Source: Burkholderiaceae bacterium
GTDB lineage: Bacteria > Pseudomonadota > Gammaproteobacteria > Burkholderiales > Burkholderiaceae_E
Length of the DNA: 57,160 nt
Assembly: GCA_023954015.1 (NCBI GenBank)
Contig: JAMLIS010000018.1
Span: forward strand, 1-57,160
Direction of reading: 5' to 3'
Within the stretch, counting starts at the first letter, position 1, and every line of letters starts with the position of its first letter. The notes below the pieces were generated by a model. It did no database searches. It was not told where the DNA came from and saw nothing but the letters and a program-made list of their open reading frames with translations. The translations under genes and the position numbers were made by a program. Positions 43,782 to 53,469 of the stretch are shown here, one piece after another.

Positions 43782-45377
43782 TCAATGGCGGAAATGACGC
43801 ACGCCGGTGAAGACCATCGCGATGCCGCGCTCGTCGGCGGCGGCGACGACCTCGTCGTCGCGCACCGATCCGCCGGGCTGGATCACGGCGGTCGCGCCGA
43901 CGTCGGCGACGACGTCGAGCCCGTCGCGAAACGGAAAGAACGCATCGGAGGCGACGACCGAGCCGGAAAGGTCGAGCCCGGCGTTGCCGGCCTTGATCGA
44001 CGCGATGCGCGCGGAGTCGACGCGGCTCATCTGGCCGGCGCCGACGCCCAGCGTCGCTCCGTTGCCGCAGAAGACGATCGCGTTGGACTTGACGAACTTC
44101 GCCACGCGCCATGCGAAGAGCAGGTCGCGCCGCTGCGCTTCGGTGGGCGCGACGCGCGTGACGACCTTCAGGTCTTCGGCGCGCAGCGCGTGGTTGTCGG
44201 CGTCCTGGATCAGGAGGCCCGAGCCGACGCGCTTGACGTCGTGCGTGTTCAGGCCGCGCTGCCAGGCGGATTCCGCGTCGGGACGCACCCGGTCGAGCGC
44301 GATCTCGAGCACGCGCAGGTTCGCTTTCGCGCCGAAGACGTCGCGCGCGGCTTTGTCGTACGACGGTGCGAGCACGACTTCGACGAACTGCTTCGAGATC
44401 GCGCGCGCGGCCTCGCCGTCGACGGCGCGGTTGAACGCGATGATGCCGCCGAAGGCCGACGTGGGATCGGTGCGGAAAGCACGCGCGTACGCATCGGCCG
44501 GATCGATGCCGGTGGCGACGCCGCAGGGGTTCGCGTGCTTGACGATCACGCAGGCCGGCGTGTCGAACGACTTGACGCACTCCCATGCCGCATCGGCGTC
44601 GGCGATGTTGTTGTACGAAAGCTCCTTGCCCTGGAGCTGCCTCGCCGTGACGAGCGAACCTGGCGCCGGGTGCAGGTCGCGATAGAAAGCCGCGCGCTGG
44701 TGCGGGTTCTCCCCGTAGCGCAGGTCCTGCAGCTTCACGAACCGGCCGTTGCTCTGCTGCGGGAATTCCGCGCGCGAGCCGTCGGGCCGCAGCGACGACA
44801 GGTAATCGGAAATCGCGCCGTCGTAGACCGACACCGCATTGAAGGCGGCGACGGCCAGCGCAAAGCGCGTCGCTTCGCTCAGCCCGCCGTTCGCGCGGAT
44901 CTCGTCGAGCGCCTGCGCATACTGCGCCGGATTCGTGAGCACGCCGACGCCGCGCCAGTTCTTCGCGCCCGAGCGGACCATCGCCGGTCCGCCGATGTCG
45001 ATGTTCTCGATCGCGTCCTCCAGCGTGCAGTCGGGACGTGCGATCGTCGCCTCGAAGGGGTACAGGTTGACGACGAGCAGGTCGATCGGGTCGATCCCGT
45101 GGGCGGCGATGGCGTCGACGTGCGACGCGAGCTCGCGCCGCGCGAGCAGCCCGCCGTGGATCTTCGGATGCAGCGTCTTCACGCGTCCGTCGAGCATTTC
45201 GGGGAAGCCGGTGTGCGCGGACACCTCGACGACCCGGATGCCGTTGTCGGCGAGCAGCTTCGCGGTGCCACCGGTGGAGAGGATCGCGACGCCGAGCGCC
45301 TCGAGCGCGCGTGCGAGCTCGACGACGCCGGTCTTGTCGGAGACGCTGACGAGGGCGCGTCGGACGGGCAGGGTCAT
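43782..45377 (-). CDS. purH: Bifunctional AICAR transformylase/IMP cyclohydrolase PurH
   Basis: A 531-residue enzyme catalysing the last two steps of IMP synthesis. The N-terminal cyclohydrolase domain has [26 protein letters not shown] and [12 protein letters not shown]. The C-terminal transformylase has [14 protein letters not shown], the active Lys-His in [10 protein letters not shown], and the closing [11 protein letters not shown]. It overlaps fis by ATGA. Confidence 0.97.
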   Translation of the reverse strand: MTLPVRRALVSVSDKTGVVELARALEALGVAILSTGGTAKLLADNGIRVVEVSAHTGFPEMLDGRVKTLHPKIHGGLLARRELASHVDAIAAHGIDPIDLLVVNLYPFEATIARPDCTLEDAIENIDIGGPAMVRSGAKNWRGVGVLTNPAQYAQALDEIRANGGLSEATRFALAVAAFNAVSVYDGAISDYLSSLRPDGSRAEFPQQSNGRFVKLQDLRYGENPHQRAAFYRDLHPAPGSLVTARQLQGKELSYNNIADADAAWECVKSFDTPACVIVKHANPCGVATGIDPADAYARAFRTDPTSAFGGIIAFNRAVDGEAARAISKQFVEVVLAPSYDKAARDVFGAKANLRVLEIALDRVRPDAESAWQRGLNTHDVKRVGSGLLIQDADNHALRAEDLKVVTRVAPTEAQRRDLLFAWRVAKFVKSNAIVFCGNGATLGVGAGQMSRVDSARIASIKAGNAGLDLSGSVVASDAFFPFRDGLDVVADVGATAVIQPGGSVRDDEVVAAADERGIAMVFTGVRHFRH

Positions 45378-45625
45378 CGTCGTGCGTCCTGCAGCAGGCC
45401 GTGCTGCTGGAGTTTCTTGCGCAGCGTGTTGCGATTGATGCCGAGCATCTCGCTCGCGCGCAACTGGTTGCCGTGGGCCTCGCGCATCACGACTTCGAGC
45501 ATCGGCCGCTCGACTGCCTGGATCACCATGTCGTATATCGAATTGGGCTGCGTGCCTTCGAGGTCGTCGAAGTAGCGCTCGAGGCTGCGCATTACGGCGT
45601 CGTCCAGGGGCGACTTGCGATTCAT
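45374..45625 (-). CDS. fis: Fis family DNA-binding protein
   Basis: An 83-residue nucleoid protein with the Fis helix-turn-helix ([33 protein letters not shown]). It bends DNA and supports rRNA and recombination sites. It is joined to dusB and purH by ATGA overlaps on both sides, the usual arrangement in betaproteobacteria. Confidence 0.95.
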   Translation of the reverse strand: MNRKSPLDDAVMRSLERYFDDLEGTQPNSIYDMVIQAVERPMLEVVMREAHGNQLRASEMLGINRNTLRKKLQQHGLLQDARR

Positions 45626-46662
45626 GCTGCGTGGCTCCGTCGGAACACGATGTCGTTCGCCGCTGCATCGCGTGGCCGGCTACGGCTGCCACCGCCGAAC
45701 CAGCGGTCGATCTCGCACAGTTGTTCGTCGGCGCTGCCGAGCGCGTGGAAACGGGCGAGAAACGCCTGCGCGCCTTCGAGGCCGCGCAGGTACCAGCCCA
45801 CGTGCTTGCGGGCGCTGCGTACGCCACGGCCTTCGCCGTGGAACGCGTAATGATCGAGCAGATGCGCGCGCAGCGCGGTGCGCAGGGTTTCGTCGTCGGG
45901 ATCGGGAAGCATCTCGCCGGTATCGAGGTAGTGCGCGACCTGTCCGAATATCCACGGCCGGCCCTGCGCGGCGCGGCCGATCATCACCGCGTCGGCGCCG
46001 GTGAAGCGCAGCACCGCCGCCGCCTTCCGCGCGGAATCGATGTCGCCGTTGGCGACGACCGGAATGGCCACGGCGGCCTTCACTTCGCCGATGGTCTCGT
46101 ATTCTGCGCTGCCGCGAAACGCGCAGGCGCGCGTGCGCCCATGCACGACGAGCATGCGCGCGCCGGCGTCGGCGAAGGCGCGTGCGAGACGCACCGCGTT
46201 GCGGTGCCGGGTGTCGGGGCCGGTGCGCAGCTTGACGGTGACGGGCACGTCGACCGCGCGCGCGACGGCGTCGACGATCGACACGGCGAGCGACTCCTGC
46301 GCCATCAGTGCCGAGCCGGCAGCCACGTTGCACACCTTTCGCGCCGGACATCCCATGTTGATGTCGACGATCTGCGCGCCGCGCGCGACATTGTGCCGCG
46401 CGGCCTCGGCCATCTGCACGGGATCGGCGCCGACGATCTGCACCGCACGCGGCTCGATCTCGCCGTCATGATCGGTGCGCCGTTCGGTTTTCACGCTGTC
46501 GAGCAGTCGGGGATTCGACGTCGCCATTTCGGACACCGCATAGCCCGCGCCCATGCGCTTGCACAGCTGGCGGAACGGGCGGTCGGTGATGCCGGCCATC
46601 GGTGCGACCAGCGCGCGGTTCGCGATCGCGTGCGCGCCGATCCGGAAAGCTGTGCTCGTCAT
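45622..46662 (-). CDS. dusB: tRNA-dihydrouridine synthase DusB
   Basis: A 346-residue FMN enzyme reducing uridine in tRNA. It has [39 protein letters not shown] (with the catalytic Cys in GCPARKVC), [10 protein letters not shown] and [12 protein letters not shown]. It is first in the dusB-fis-purH unit. Length is normal. Confidence 0.95.
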   Translation of the reverse strand: MTSTAFRIGAHAIANRALVAPMAGITDRPFRQLCKRMGAGYAVSEMATSNPRLLDSVKTERRTDHDGEIEPRAVQIVGADPVQMAEAARHNVARGAQIVDINMGCPARKVCNVAAGSALMAQESLAVSIVDAVARAVDVPVTVKLRTGPDTRHRNAVRLARAFADAGARMLVVHGRTRACAFRGSAEYETIGEVKAAVAIPVVANGDIDSARKAAAVLRFTGADAVMIGRAAQGRPWIFGQVAHYLDTGEMLPDPDDETLRTALRAHLLDHYAFHGEGRGVRSARKHVGWYLRGLEGAQAFLARFHALGSADEQLCEIDRWFGGGSRSRPRDAAANDIVFRRSHAA

Positions 46663-46737
46663 CGCGCGACTGCGATCGTTGCGAACGGGAGGGCGATTCT
46701 ATCGAAAAAGACTGCGCGCGACGATGCGCGAATGCGT

Positions 46738-47844
46738 TCAACCCGATCGCAGTCCGAACATCAGCGCCTTCGCGAAGCGATCGCGCAGCGGAGCGCTCCA
46801 GTCGAGCACGTCGAACGCGACCGACTGGATCGGCGCGAGCGCCGTCCAGCCGAACAATCGCGCGAGCGTGTCGGTGACGCCGACCGTCGCCGCGCGATCG
46901 CCGATGCGTCTTCGGCGAAAGCGCACCAGCGCGTTTTCCAGGGGCATCCCGTGCGCATGGGCCGTGCCGAGTTCCTGCGCGAGTTCGAATGCGTCGCGCA
47001 GGCCCAGGTTCAGTCCCTGGCCCGCGACCGGGTGCAGCGCCTGCGCCGCGTTGCCGATCGCCACGCAGCGCGGATTCGCTTCGCGCGGCGCGAGCCTGCG
47101 TTGCAGCGGCGTCCGATGGCGTTCGCCGGCGAGGCGAAGCGTGCCGAGCGCGGGTCCGAAGGCGCCGAGCAGTTCGTCGTCGAATTCGCGCGGCGGCAGC
47201 AGCGCGCGGCGCGCGGTCTGCTGCGGAGTCGAGCACCAGACGAGCGCGCGCCGGCGGGTCTCGGGGAGCGGCAGCAGCGCGAGCGGCCCTTGCGCAGTGA
47301 AGTGCTCGAAGGCGACCCCGGGTGCGTCGCGTTCGACGACGACTTCGGCGAGCAGGGCGCACTGGTCGAAGTCGAGGGTGCGCGCCGACGGCGACCGCGT
47401 GTCGCCGTCGGCGCGAACGACGATTTCGTCGGCTTCTCCGGGTTCGGACGAAGCATGAGGGGCGAAGCGCGAAGGCGCACGCGTTGTTCGCTCGACGCGA
47501 CGCAGTGCCTGGACCAGGACGTCGTGCAGGGCGGCGTAGCGGGTCACGCAGCCCAGTGTGGGAGAGTCGAGATCGGCAGCGTGGATGCGTGTGCGGCCCC
47601 CGTGGTGCGCGAGCGAGACGTCGACCGTGCGGATGGGGGCGGCTTCGGGCAGGGCGACGATGCGCGAGAGCAGGTGCGTGCTGCCGAGCGAGAGAGCGAG
47701 CGGGCGGGCGGCGACGCCGGCGGGAATCGGTTCGGCGAAAGCCTCGTGCGCGATCGTCGACGGCGCGAATCCCTGTCGAGCGAGGAACAGGCGCAGCGCG
47801 ATGGCGACCGGGCCGCGCCCCTCGATGCGCAAGCGCTGTGTCAT
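46738..47844 (-). CDS. UbiH/UbiF-type FAD-dependent monooxygenase
   Basis: A 368-residue flavoprotein. The C-terminal FAD block CVAIGNAAQALHPVAGQGLNLGLRDAFELA is the UbiH hallmark. The N-terminal dinucleotide motif is weak: GRGPVAIAL instead of GxGxxG-type VGGGPVGL, and the usual acidic residue after the second strand is not obvious. ADGDTRSPS stands for the middle DG motif. It probably acts in ubiquinone ring hydroxylation, but the degenerate FAD fold makes activity less sure. It overlaps pepP by ATGA. Confidence 0.82.
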   Translation of the reverse strand: MTQRLRIEGRGPVAIALRLFLARQGFAPSTIAHEAFAEPIPAGVAARPLALSLGSTHLLSRIVALPEAAPIRTVDVSLAHHGGRTRIHAADLDSPTLGCVTRYAALHDVLVQALRRVERTTRAPSRFAPHASSEPGEADEIVVRADGDTRSPSARTLDFDQCALLAEVVVERDAPGVAFEHFTAQGPLALLPLPETRRRALVWCSTPQQTARRALLPPREFDDELLGAFGPALGTLRLAGERHRTPLQRRLAPREANPRCVAIGNAAQALHPVAGQGLNLGLRDAFELAQELGTAHAHGMPLENALVRFRRRRIGDRAATVGVTDTLARLFGWTALAPIQSVAFDVLDWSAPLRDRFAKALMFGLRSG

Positions 47845-49202
47845 CCGTTCATCGCCGCTTCGATGTCCTCGGCGCGTTTGGGCGTGTCGATGCTGAGGAT
47901 CTCGCAGCCCTCGTCCGTGACGAGCGCGTCGTCCTCGATGCGAATGCCGATGTCGTGGAAGGCGATCGGAACGTCGTCGGCTGCGCGCACGTAGATGCCC
48001 GGCTCGACGGTGGTCACCATGCCCGGGCGCAGGATGCGCGAGCGCGTTGCGTCGCCGGCGGCACCGGAGTCCTCGCGCAAGGGGTCGCCGGCTGCGCCGC
48101 GTGCCGGTTCGCGATAGTCGCCGCAGTCGTGCACGTCGAGTCCGAGCCAGTGGCCGGTGCGGTGCATGTAGAAGCGGCGATACGCGCCGGACTCGATCGC
48201 GGAATCGAGCGGACCCTCGATGAGGCGGCAGTCGATCATCCCCTGCGCGAGCACGCGCACGGCTGCGTCGTGCGCGTCGACGAAGCGCGCGCCGGGGCGG
48301 ATCGTCTCGATCGCCGCGCGTTGCGCCTCCAGCACGATGTCGTACAGCGCGCGCTGCGCCGCGCCGAAGCGGCCGCCGACCGGGAAGGTCCGCGTGATGT
48401 CCGACGCGTAGCCGTCGATTTCGCATCCGGCATCGATGAGCAGCAGCTCGCCGTCGTTCATCAGCGCGTCGTTTGCGCGATAGTGCAGCACGCACGCATT
48501 GCGTCCCGACGCGACGATCGATCCGTAGGCGGGCGCATCGGCTCCGTTGCGGCGGAATTCGTACAGCAGTTCGGCCTCGAGCTCGTATTCGCGGCGCCCC
48601 GGGCGTGCAGCGCGCATCGCCCGCAGGTGTGCGGCCGACGAGATCCGCGCGGCGCGTCGCATCGCCGCGATCTCTTGCGCGTCCTTCACGAGCCGCATCT
48701 CGTCGAGCACGTGGTTGAGGTCGAACAGCCGCGTGGGCGACGTGACGCCGGCGCGCGCCTGCGCGCGCACGGCGGCGAGCCAGCGTCGGACCGAGGCGTC
48801 GAGCGCTTCCGTCGTGGCGAGCGCACACCACAGTGCGGGGCGGTTCGCCAGCAGCCCGGCCATCTCCTCGTCGAGCGATTCGATCGACGCGCCGCGGTCG
48901 AAACCGAAGCGTTCGGCCGCCGCCGCGGGGCCGTAGCGAAAGCCGTCCCAGGTCTCGCGCTCCTCGTTCTTCGGCCGGCAGAAGAGGATCGCTTCGCTTC
49001 GATCGGCGTCGGCGACGAGCACGACGCCGGCCTGCGGCTCCGGAAACGGTGTCAGGTAACGGAAATAGCTGTCGCTGCGATACGGATACTCGCTGTCGCG
49101 GTTGCGTATCACCTCGGCGCCGGTGCAGACGACGGCGACGCCGCCGCCGGCGGCGCGCATCGTCTCGATGACCCGTTGTCTGCGTCTGGCGAATTCCTGC
49201 AT
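47841..49202 (-). CDS. pepP: Xaa-Pro aminopeptidase PepP
   Basis: A 453-residue metallopeptidase. The C-terminal pita-bread fold has metal ligands in LLIDAGCEIDGYASDITRTFP (two Asp), MHRTGHWLGLDVHD (His), GMVTTVEPGIYV (Glu) and GIRIEDDALVT (Glu). The N-terminal domain begins QEFARRRQRVIETM. ATG 49202 is preferred to an open frame up to 49277. It removes N-terminal residues before proline. Confidence 0.93.
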   Translation of the reverse strand: MQEFARRRQRVIETMRAAGGGVAVVCTGAEVIRNRDSEYPYRSDSYFRYLTPFPEPQAGVVLVADADRSEAILFCRPKNEERETWDGFRYGPAAAAERFGFDRGASIESLDEEMAGLLANRPALWCALATTEALDASVRRWLAAVRAQARAGVTSPTRLFDLNHVLDEMRLVKDAQEIAAMRRAARISSAAHLRAMRAARPGRREYELEAELLYEFRRNGADAPAYGSIVASGRNACVLHYRANDALMNDGELLLIDAGCEIDGYASDITRTFPVGGRFGAAQRALYDIVLEAQRAAIETIRPGARFVDAHDAAVRVLAQGMIDCRLIEGPLDSAIESGAYRRFYMHRTGHWLGLDVHDCGDYREPARGAAGDPLREDSGAAGDATRSRILRPGMVTTVEPGIYVRAADDVPIAFHDIGIRIEDDALVTDEGCEILSIDTPKRAEDIEAAMNG

Positions 49203-49248
49203 TGCGGGTTCCGGAAAACCGGCGAGCGCGCGGAAGGCGCGTCGCTTT

Positions 49249-49938
49249 CTATCGATCGGGTGACTGCAATTGTGCATCGAGGGCCGCCAGGCGCTGCGGC
49301 GTGCCCACGTCGATCCAGCGGCCGTCGTGGCGTTCCGCGCCGGCGCGGCCGGCGGCGGCGGCGGCCCGAAGCAGGGGTGCGAGCGGCGCCTTGCGCGACG
49401 GATCGAGGTTCTCGAAGAGCGTGGCGCGGTACAGGCCGATCCCGCTGAACGTGAGCTTCGGTTCGCCGTCGGCGAGCAGCCGCGCGTGGCGCATCGCGAA
49501 GTCGCCGGCCGGATGATGCGGCGGATTCGGTACCAGTACGCACCAGGCGAGAAGTTCGTCGGCCGTCATGCGCGCGGCGATCGAGGCGGCACGCGCATAG
49601 TCGAAATCGGTGAAGACGTCGGAGGCGGCGACGACGAAGGGCCCGTCGCCCAGCAGCGGCAGCGCACGCGCAATGCCGCCCGCCGTTTCCAGCGCCTCGC
49701 CTTCGGGCGAATAGCGGATGCGCAGGTTCCAGCGCGCGCCGTCGCCCAATGCTCGTTCGATCTGCGCGCCCAGGTGCGCGTGATTGACGACGACGTCGAC
49801 GATGCCTGCGCGGGCGAGCGCGAGCAGATGCCATTCGACGAGCATTCGCCCTCCGACGCGCAGCAGCGGCTTGGGGCACGCGTCGGTGAGCGGGCGCATC
49901 CGTTCGCCGCGCCCGGCGGCCAGCAGCATCGCGCGCAC
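49249..49938 (-). CDS. murU: MurNAc-1-phosphate uridylyltransferase MurU
   Basis: A 229-residue nucleotidyltransferase opening MRAMLLAAGRGERMRPLTDACPKPLL, with the GETAGGI-like substrate loop ALETAGGIARAL and a metal-binding Asp in ASDVFTDFD. Paired with AmgK it makes UDP-MurNAc in the cell-wall recycling route that bypasses de novo MurA. It lies 4 bases after amgK. Confidence 0.9.
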   Translation of the reverse strand: MRAMLLAAGRGERMRPLTDACPKPLLRVGGRMLVEWHLLALARAGIVDVVVNHAHLGAQIERALGDGARWNLRIRYSPEGEALETAGGIARALPLLGDGPFVVAASDVFTDFDYARAASIAARMTADELLAWCVLVPNPPHHPAGDFAMRHARLLADGEPKLTFSGIGLYRATLFENLDPSRKAPLAPLLRAAAAAGRAGAERHDGRWIDVGTPQRLAALDAQLQSPDR

Positions 49939-49941
49939 GGA

Positions 49942-51018
49942 TCAGAAGCCGTGCCGCACGCCGCGCGGGAAAACGGCGTCGGGCTGCGCTCCGGGCGGCG
50001 CGGCTTCGACGCCTTCGATCAACTGCGCGAGCGCGCCGAACTCGCGGTAGCGCCGGGCCGTGCGCAGCGTGTACGAGAGCACGAGCGGCAGGTCCGCCAG
50101 ATAGCGGTCCTTGCCGTCGCGGTGATACAGGCGGGCGAAGATGCCGAGCACCTTCAGGTGGCGCTGCAGCCCCATCCACTCGAAGTCACGATAGAAGCTG
50201 CCGAAGTCGGGGGCCACCGGCAGCGCGCGTGCGCGCGCCGCCTGCCAGTAGCGTACTGCCCAGTCGAGTTGTCGCTCCTCGGGCCACTCGATGTAGGCGT
50301 CGCGCAGGAGCGAGACGAGGTCGTAGGTGAGGGGGCCGTGCACGGCATCCTGGAAGTCGAGCACGCCCGGATTGTCGTCTTCGAGTGCCATCAGGTTGCG
50401 CGAGTGCCAGTCGCGATGCACGTACACGCGCGGTTGCGACAGGTTGTTCGCCAGCAGCCGATCGAAGGCTTCGTGCAGCGTCGCACGCGCCCGATCGTCG
50501 AGCGCGACGCCTCGATGGCGTTCGACGTACCACTGCGGGTACAACTCCAGCTCTCGGGCGAGCAGCGCACGTTCGTAGTCGGGAAACACCCCGGCGCGGC
50601 TCGCCGCCTGCATGCGCACGAGCGCGTCGCCCGCGTCGTGCATCAGTGCGTCGATGCGGGCGTCGTCGCCGGCGCAGGACTGCAGGCGCTGCAGGTAGGT
50701 GGTCGAGCCGAAGTCGTCGAGCAGCAGGAAGCCGCGCTCGAGGTCTGCCGCGAGCACGCGCGGCACGTGCACGCCGGCGTCTCGCAACACGGCCGCCGCA
50801 TGCACGAAAGGCCGGCAATCTTCCATCGGCGGCGGGGCATCCATCGCGATGCGGCTGGGATGGCCCTCGCGCCCGGCGTCGACGCGGAAGTAGCGTCGAA
50901 AGCTTGCATCGTCCGACGCCGGGCGGATCGTCTCGAGCGCCAGCGCGTGCGCGGGCGCGAGCGCGGCGAGCCAGGTTCGCAATTGCGCGAGGCGAGGGTC
51001 GTCGCCGTCGCGACGCAC
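49942..51018 (-). CDS. amgK: N-acetylmuramate/N-acetylglucosamine kinase AmgK
   Basis: A 358-residue phosphotransferase-fold kinase from GTG 51018. Catalytic blocks are VYVHRDWHSRNLM (Brenner-type HxDxxxxN) and GVLDFQDAVHGPLTYDLVSLL (metal-binding Asp). RYFRV and DAPPPMEDCRPFV near the N-terminus are typical. It phosphorylates MurNAc at C1 for MurU. It is divergent from lptD. Confidence 0.9.
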   Translation of the reverse strand: MRRDGDDPRLAQLRTWLAALAPAHALALETIRPASDDASFRRYFRVDAGREGHPSRIAMDAPPPMEDCRPFVHAAAVLRDAGVHVPRVLAADLERGFLLLDDFGSTTYLQRLQSCAGDDARIDALMHDAGDALVRMQAASRAGVFPDYERALLARELELYPQWYVERHRGVALDDRARATLHEAFDRLLANNLSQPRVYVHRDWHSRNLMALEDDNPGVLDFQDAVHGPLTYDLVSLLRDAYIEWPEERQLDWAVRYWQAARARALPVAPDFGSFYRDFEWMGLQRHLKVLGIFARLYHRDGKDRYLADLPLVLSYTLRTARRYREFGALAQLIEGVEAAPPGAQPDAVFPRGVRHGF

Positions 51019-51082
51019 GGCTTGGGGATCGATCGATGCGGCTCCGATGCGGGGGCGCCTGCGCGCCGGGCGGGGCAGTCCG

Positions 51083-51088
51083 TATAAT
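51083..51088 (+). promoter_or_regulatory. Candidate -10 element for lptD-surA-rsmA
   Basis: A consensus TATAAT lies about 96 bases before the lptD start in the amgK/lptD divergent gap. No clear -35 box is seen 17 bases upstream, where the sequence is GC-only. It is the best promoter candidate for the outer-membrane assembly operon. Confidence 0.45.
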
Positions 51089-51183
51089 AGACGAGCGGTC
51101 GTCGCACGAGTCCGCTCCTGGTGCGTCTCGCTTGTCCGGCAACGGGGTCCAGACCCTGGCCGATCCGGTCCTGCTCCCGACGA

Positions 51184-53469
51184 ATGCGCCGGCCCCGACT
51201 CCTCCATTCCGTCCCTGCATCGCTCGCGTTGTCGTGGCTGCTCGTTTCGGGCAACGCGATCGCGCAGCAGCGGTCGCACGGATTCGCGCTGAAGCTCGAC
51301 CCCGTGCTGTCCGAGGCCCGGGCGGAGATCACCGAGGGTCGCCCGGTCTACGCAAGCGGCGATCGCCTCTACGGGCGCAGCGGCCGCGACACGACGATCG
51401 AGGGCAACGCCGAGTTGCGCAAGGCCGGATCGGTGATCCGCGCCGATCGCCTGACGTACTACGAGGCCGACGACGAGCTGCTCGCCTCGGGACACGTGCG
51501 CGTGACGCGACAGGGCAACGTGTTCACGGGACCCGAACTCGCGCTGAAGCTCGACGCGAACACCGGCTGGTTCGAGTCGCCGAGCTACTACCTGGCGCAG
51601 TACGACGGACGCGGACGTGCCGACCGCATCGACTTCCTCGGCCCCGACCGCATGCGGCTGACGGATGCGAGCTACACGACCTGCGAGTTCGACGACCCCG
51701 ACTGGATACTTCTTGCCCGCTCGATGACGCTCGACCAGGAAGAGGACGTAGGCACCGGCCGTTCGGCCAGCCTGTATTTCAAGGGCGTGAAGATCCTCGG
51801 GGCTCCGGTCTTCACGTTCCCGCTGGGTGATCGTCGCCGCAGCGGCTTTCTTCCGCCTTCGGTGTCGCTCACTTCCCGCTCGGGGCTCGACGTCGTCGTC
51901 CCCTATTACTGGAACATGGCGCCGAACCGCGATCTGACGCTCTACCCGCGCGTGAGCACGAGACGCGGGCTGCAGATGGGCGCCGAGTTCCGCTATCTGC
52001 AGCGCAGCTTCCGGGGCGAAGCGGCCGTCGAGTGGAATCCCGACGATCGCGTGACCCACACCAGCCGCTACTTCTTCGACCTGCGCAACACCTTCACGAA
52101 CTGGGGCGGCTGGGGAGGCGGCTGGACGATCCGCGGCGTGTCCGACGACAACTACTTCGTCGACTACGGGCGCTCGATCGTCTCCAGCTCCGAGCGGCTG
52201 CTGCCGCGCGTGTTCTCGGCATCGCGCGCGCTGCCGAACGACTGGACCGCGCTGGTCAGCGTGCAGACCTGGCAGTCGATCCTCGATGCGCGTCCGGGCC
52301 CGTACGAACGAATCCCGCAACTGCAACTGCGCAACGTCGTGCGCGACGCGCACGGTTTCGATCTCGACACCGTGCTCGACACGACGCGCTTTCGCGCGCC
52401 CACCGCCGCCTTGCCGGAGGGATGGCGCAGCGTCGCCGATCCGCAGTTGAGCTATCCGATCGTGCGCCCCGGCTGGTTCGTCGTGCCGAAGGCGCAACTG
52501 CACCTGGCGAACTACCAGATAGACAGCGGAACGGGCACAGCTTTCGACGACACCGAAAGCAGCGTCGTTCCCACGTTCTCGATCGACAGCGGCCTGGTCT
52601 TCGAGCGGGCGGCACACTTCTTCGGGCGCGAAGTGACGCAGACGCTCGAACCGCGGCTGTTCTACGCGCGCACGCCGTATCGCGACCAGTCCCGGCTCCC
52701 GGTCTACGACACGACGGTGGCCGACTTCAATTTCGCGCAGCTCTTCTCGGAGAACACCTTCGTCGGCTACGACCGCATCGCCGACGTGAACCAGCTCACC
52801 GCGGCGGCCGTCTCGAGGCTCATCGATCCCGGCAGCGGGGCCGAGCGCTTTCGCTTCGCCGTCGGGCAGCGCATCTATTTCTCGCCGCAGCGCGTGTCGA
52901 TCCCCGGCGTGGCGCCGCGCACCGACGAGCGCTCGGACATACTGCTGGCTGCATCGGGCGAACTGGCCGGGCACCAGAGCTTCGACACGGGCGTCCAGTA
53001 CAGCGTACGCGACCGCGAGATCGCGCGCTACACCGTCCTGTGGCGCTACCTGCCGCCCGACGGACGCATCCTGAACGTCGGCGTTCGCTACCGCCGTGAC
53101 GAGATCGGCCAGTTCGACACGTCGCTGCGCTGGCCCGTCGCGCCGCGCTGGGTCGCGCTGGGGCGGTTGAACTACTCGTTCCTAGGCGAAGGCCGCGATC
53201 CGATCAGCGGCGTTCCGAACGAGCGCGGCGTGATCGAGTCGGTGCTGGGCTTCGAGTACGAATCGTGCTGCTGGGGAACGCGCTTCGTCGTGCAACGCTT
53301 CCGTACCGCGCTCGGCCGTGCGACGACGGCGTTCTTCATCCAGCTCGAGCTGCGGGGCCTGGCCCGACTCGGTTCGGATCCCTTTGGTATATTGCGTCGG
53401 AACATTCCGGGCTACCGCCTGCCCACCGATCGACCCGAGGTGCCGTCGCGCTACTTCGGCTACGAGTGA
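51184..53469 (+). CDS. lptD: LPS-assembly protein LptD
   Basis: A 761-residue outer-membrane protein from ATG 51184, with a signal peptide ending AIAQ. The periplasmic jellyroll (TTIEGNAELRKAGSVIRADRLTYYEADDELLASGHVRV) is followed by a large beta-barrel. Cysteines in TTCEFDDPDW and in ESCCWGTRF correspond to the disulfide-forming cysteines of LptD. With LptE it inserts LPS in the outer leaflet. Confidence 0.95.
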   Translation: MRRPRLLHSVPASLALSWLLVSGNAIAQQRSHGFALKLDPVLSEARAEITEGRPVYASGDRLYGRSGRDTTIEGNAELRKAGSVIRADRLTYYEADDELLASGHVRVTRQGNVFTGPELALKLDANTGWFESPSYYLAQYDGRGRADRIDFLGPDRMRLTDASYTTCEFDDPDWILLARSMTLDQEEDVGTGRSASLYFKGVKILGAPVFTFPLGDRRRSGFLPPSVSLTSRSGLDVVVPYYWNMAPNRDLTLYPRVSTRRGLQMGAEFRYLQRSFRGEAAVEWNPDDRVTHTSRYFFDLRNTFTNWGGWGGGWTIRGVSDDNYFVDYGRSIVSSSERLLPRVFSASRALPNDWTALVSVQTWQSILDARPGPYERIPQLQLRNVVRDAHGFDLDTVLDTTRFRAPTAALPEGWRSVADPQLSYPIVRPGWFVVPKAQLHLANYQIDSGTGTAFDDTESSVVPTFSIDSGLVFERAAHFFGREVTQTLEPRLFYARTPYRDQSRLPVYDTTVADFNFAQLFSENTFVGYDRIADVNQLTAAAVSRLIDPGSGAERFRFAVGQRIYFSPQRVSIPGVAPRTDERSDILLAASGELAGHQSFDTGVQYSVRDREIARYTVLWRYLPPDGRILNVGVRYRRDEIGQFDTSLRWPVAPRWVALGRLNYSFLGEGRDPISGVPNERGVIESVLGFEYESCCWGTRFVVQRFRTALGRATTAFFIQLELRGLARLGSDPFGILRRNIPGYRLPTDRPEVPSRYFGYE

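Noticed and set aside
53388..53393. TATATT as an internal promoter for surA
   Set aside because: It lies in lptD coding sequence, has no matching -35 box, and surA is tightly coupled to lptD.
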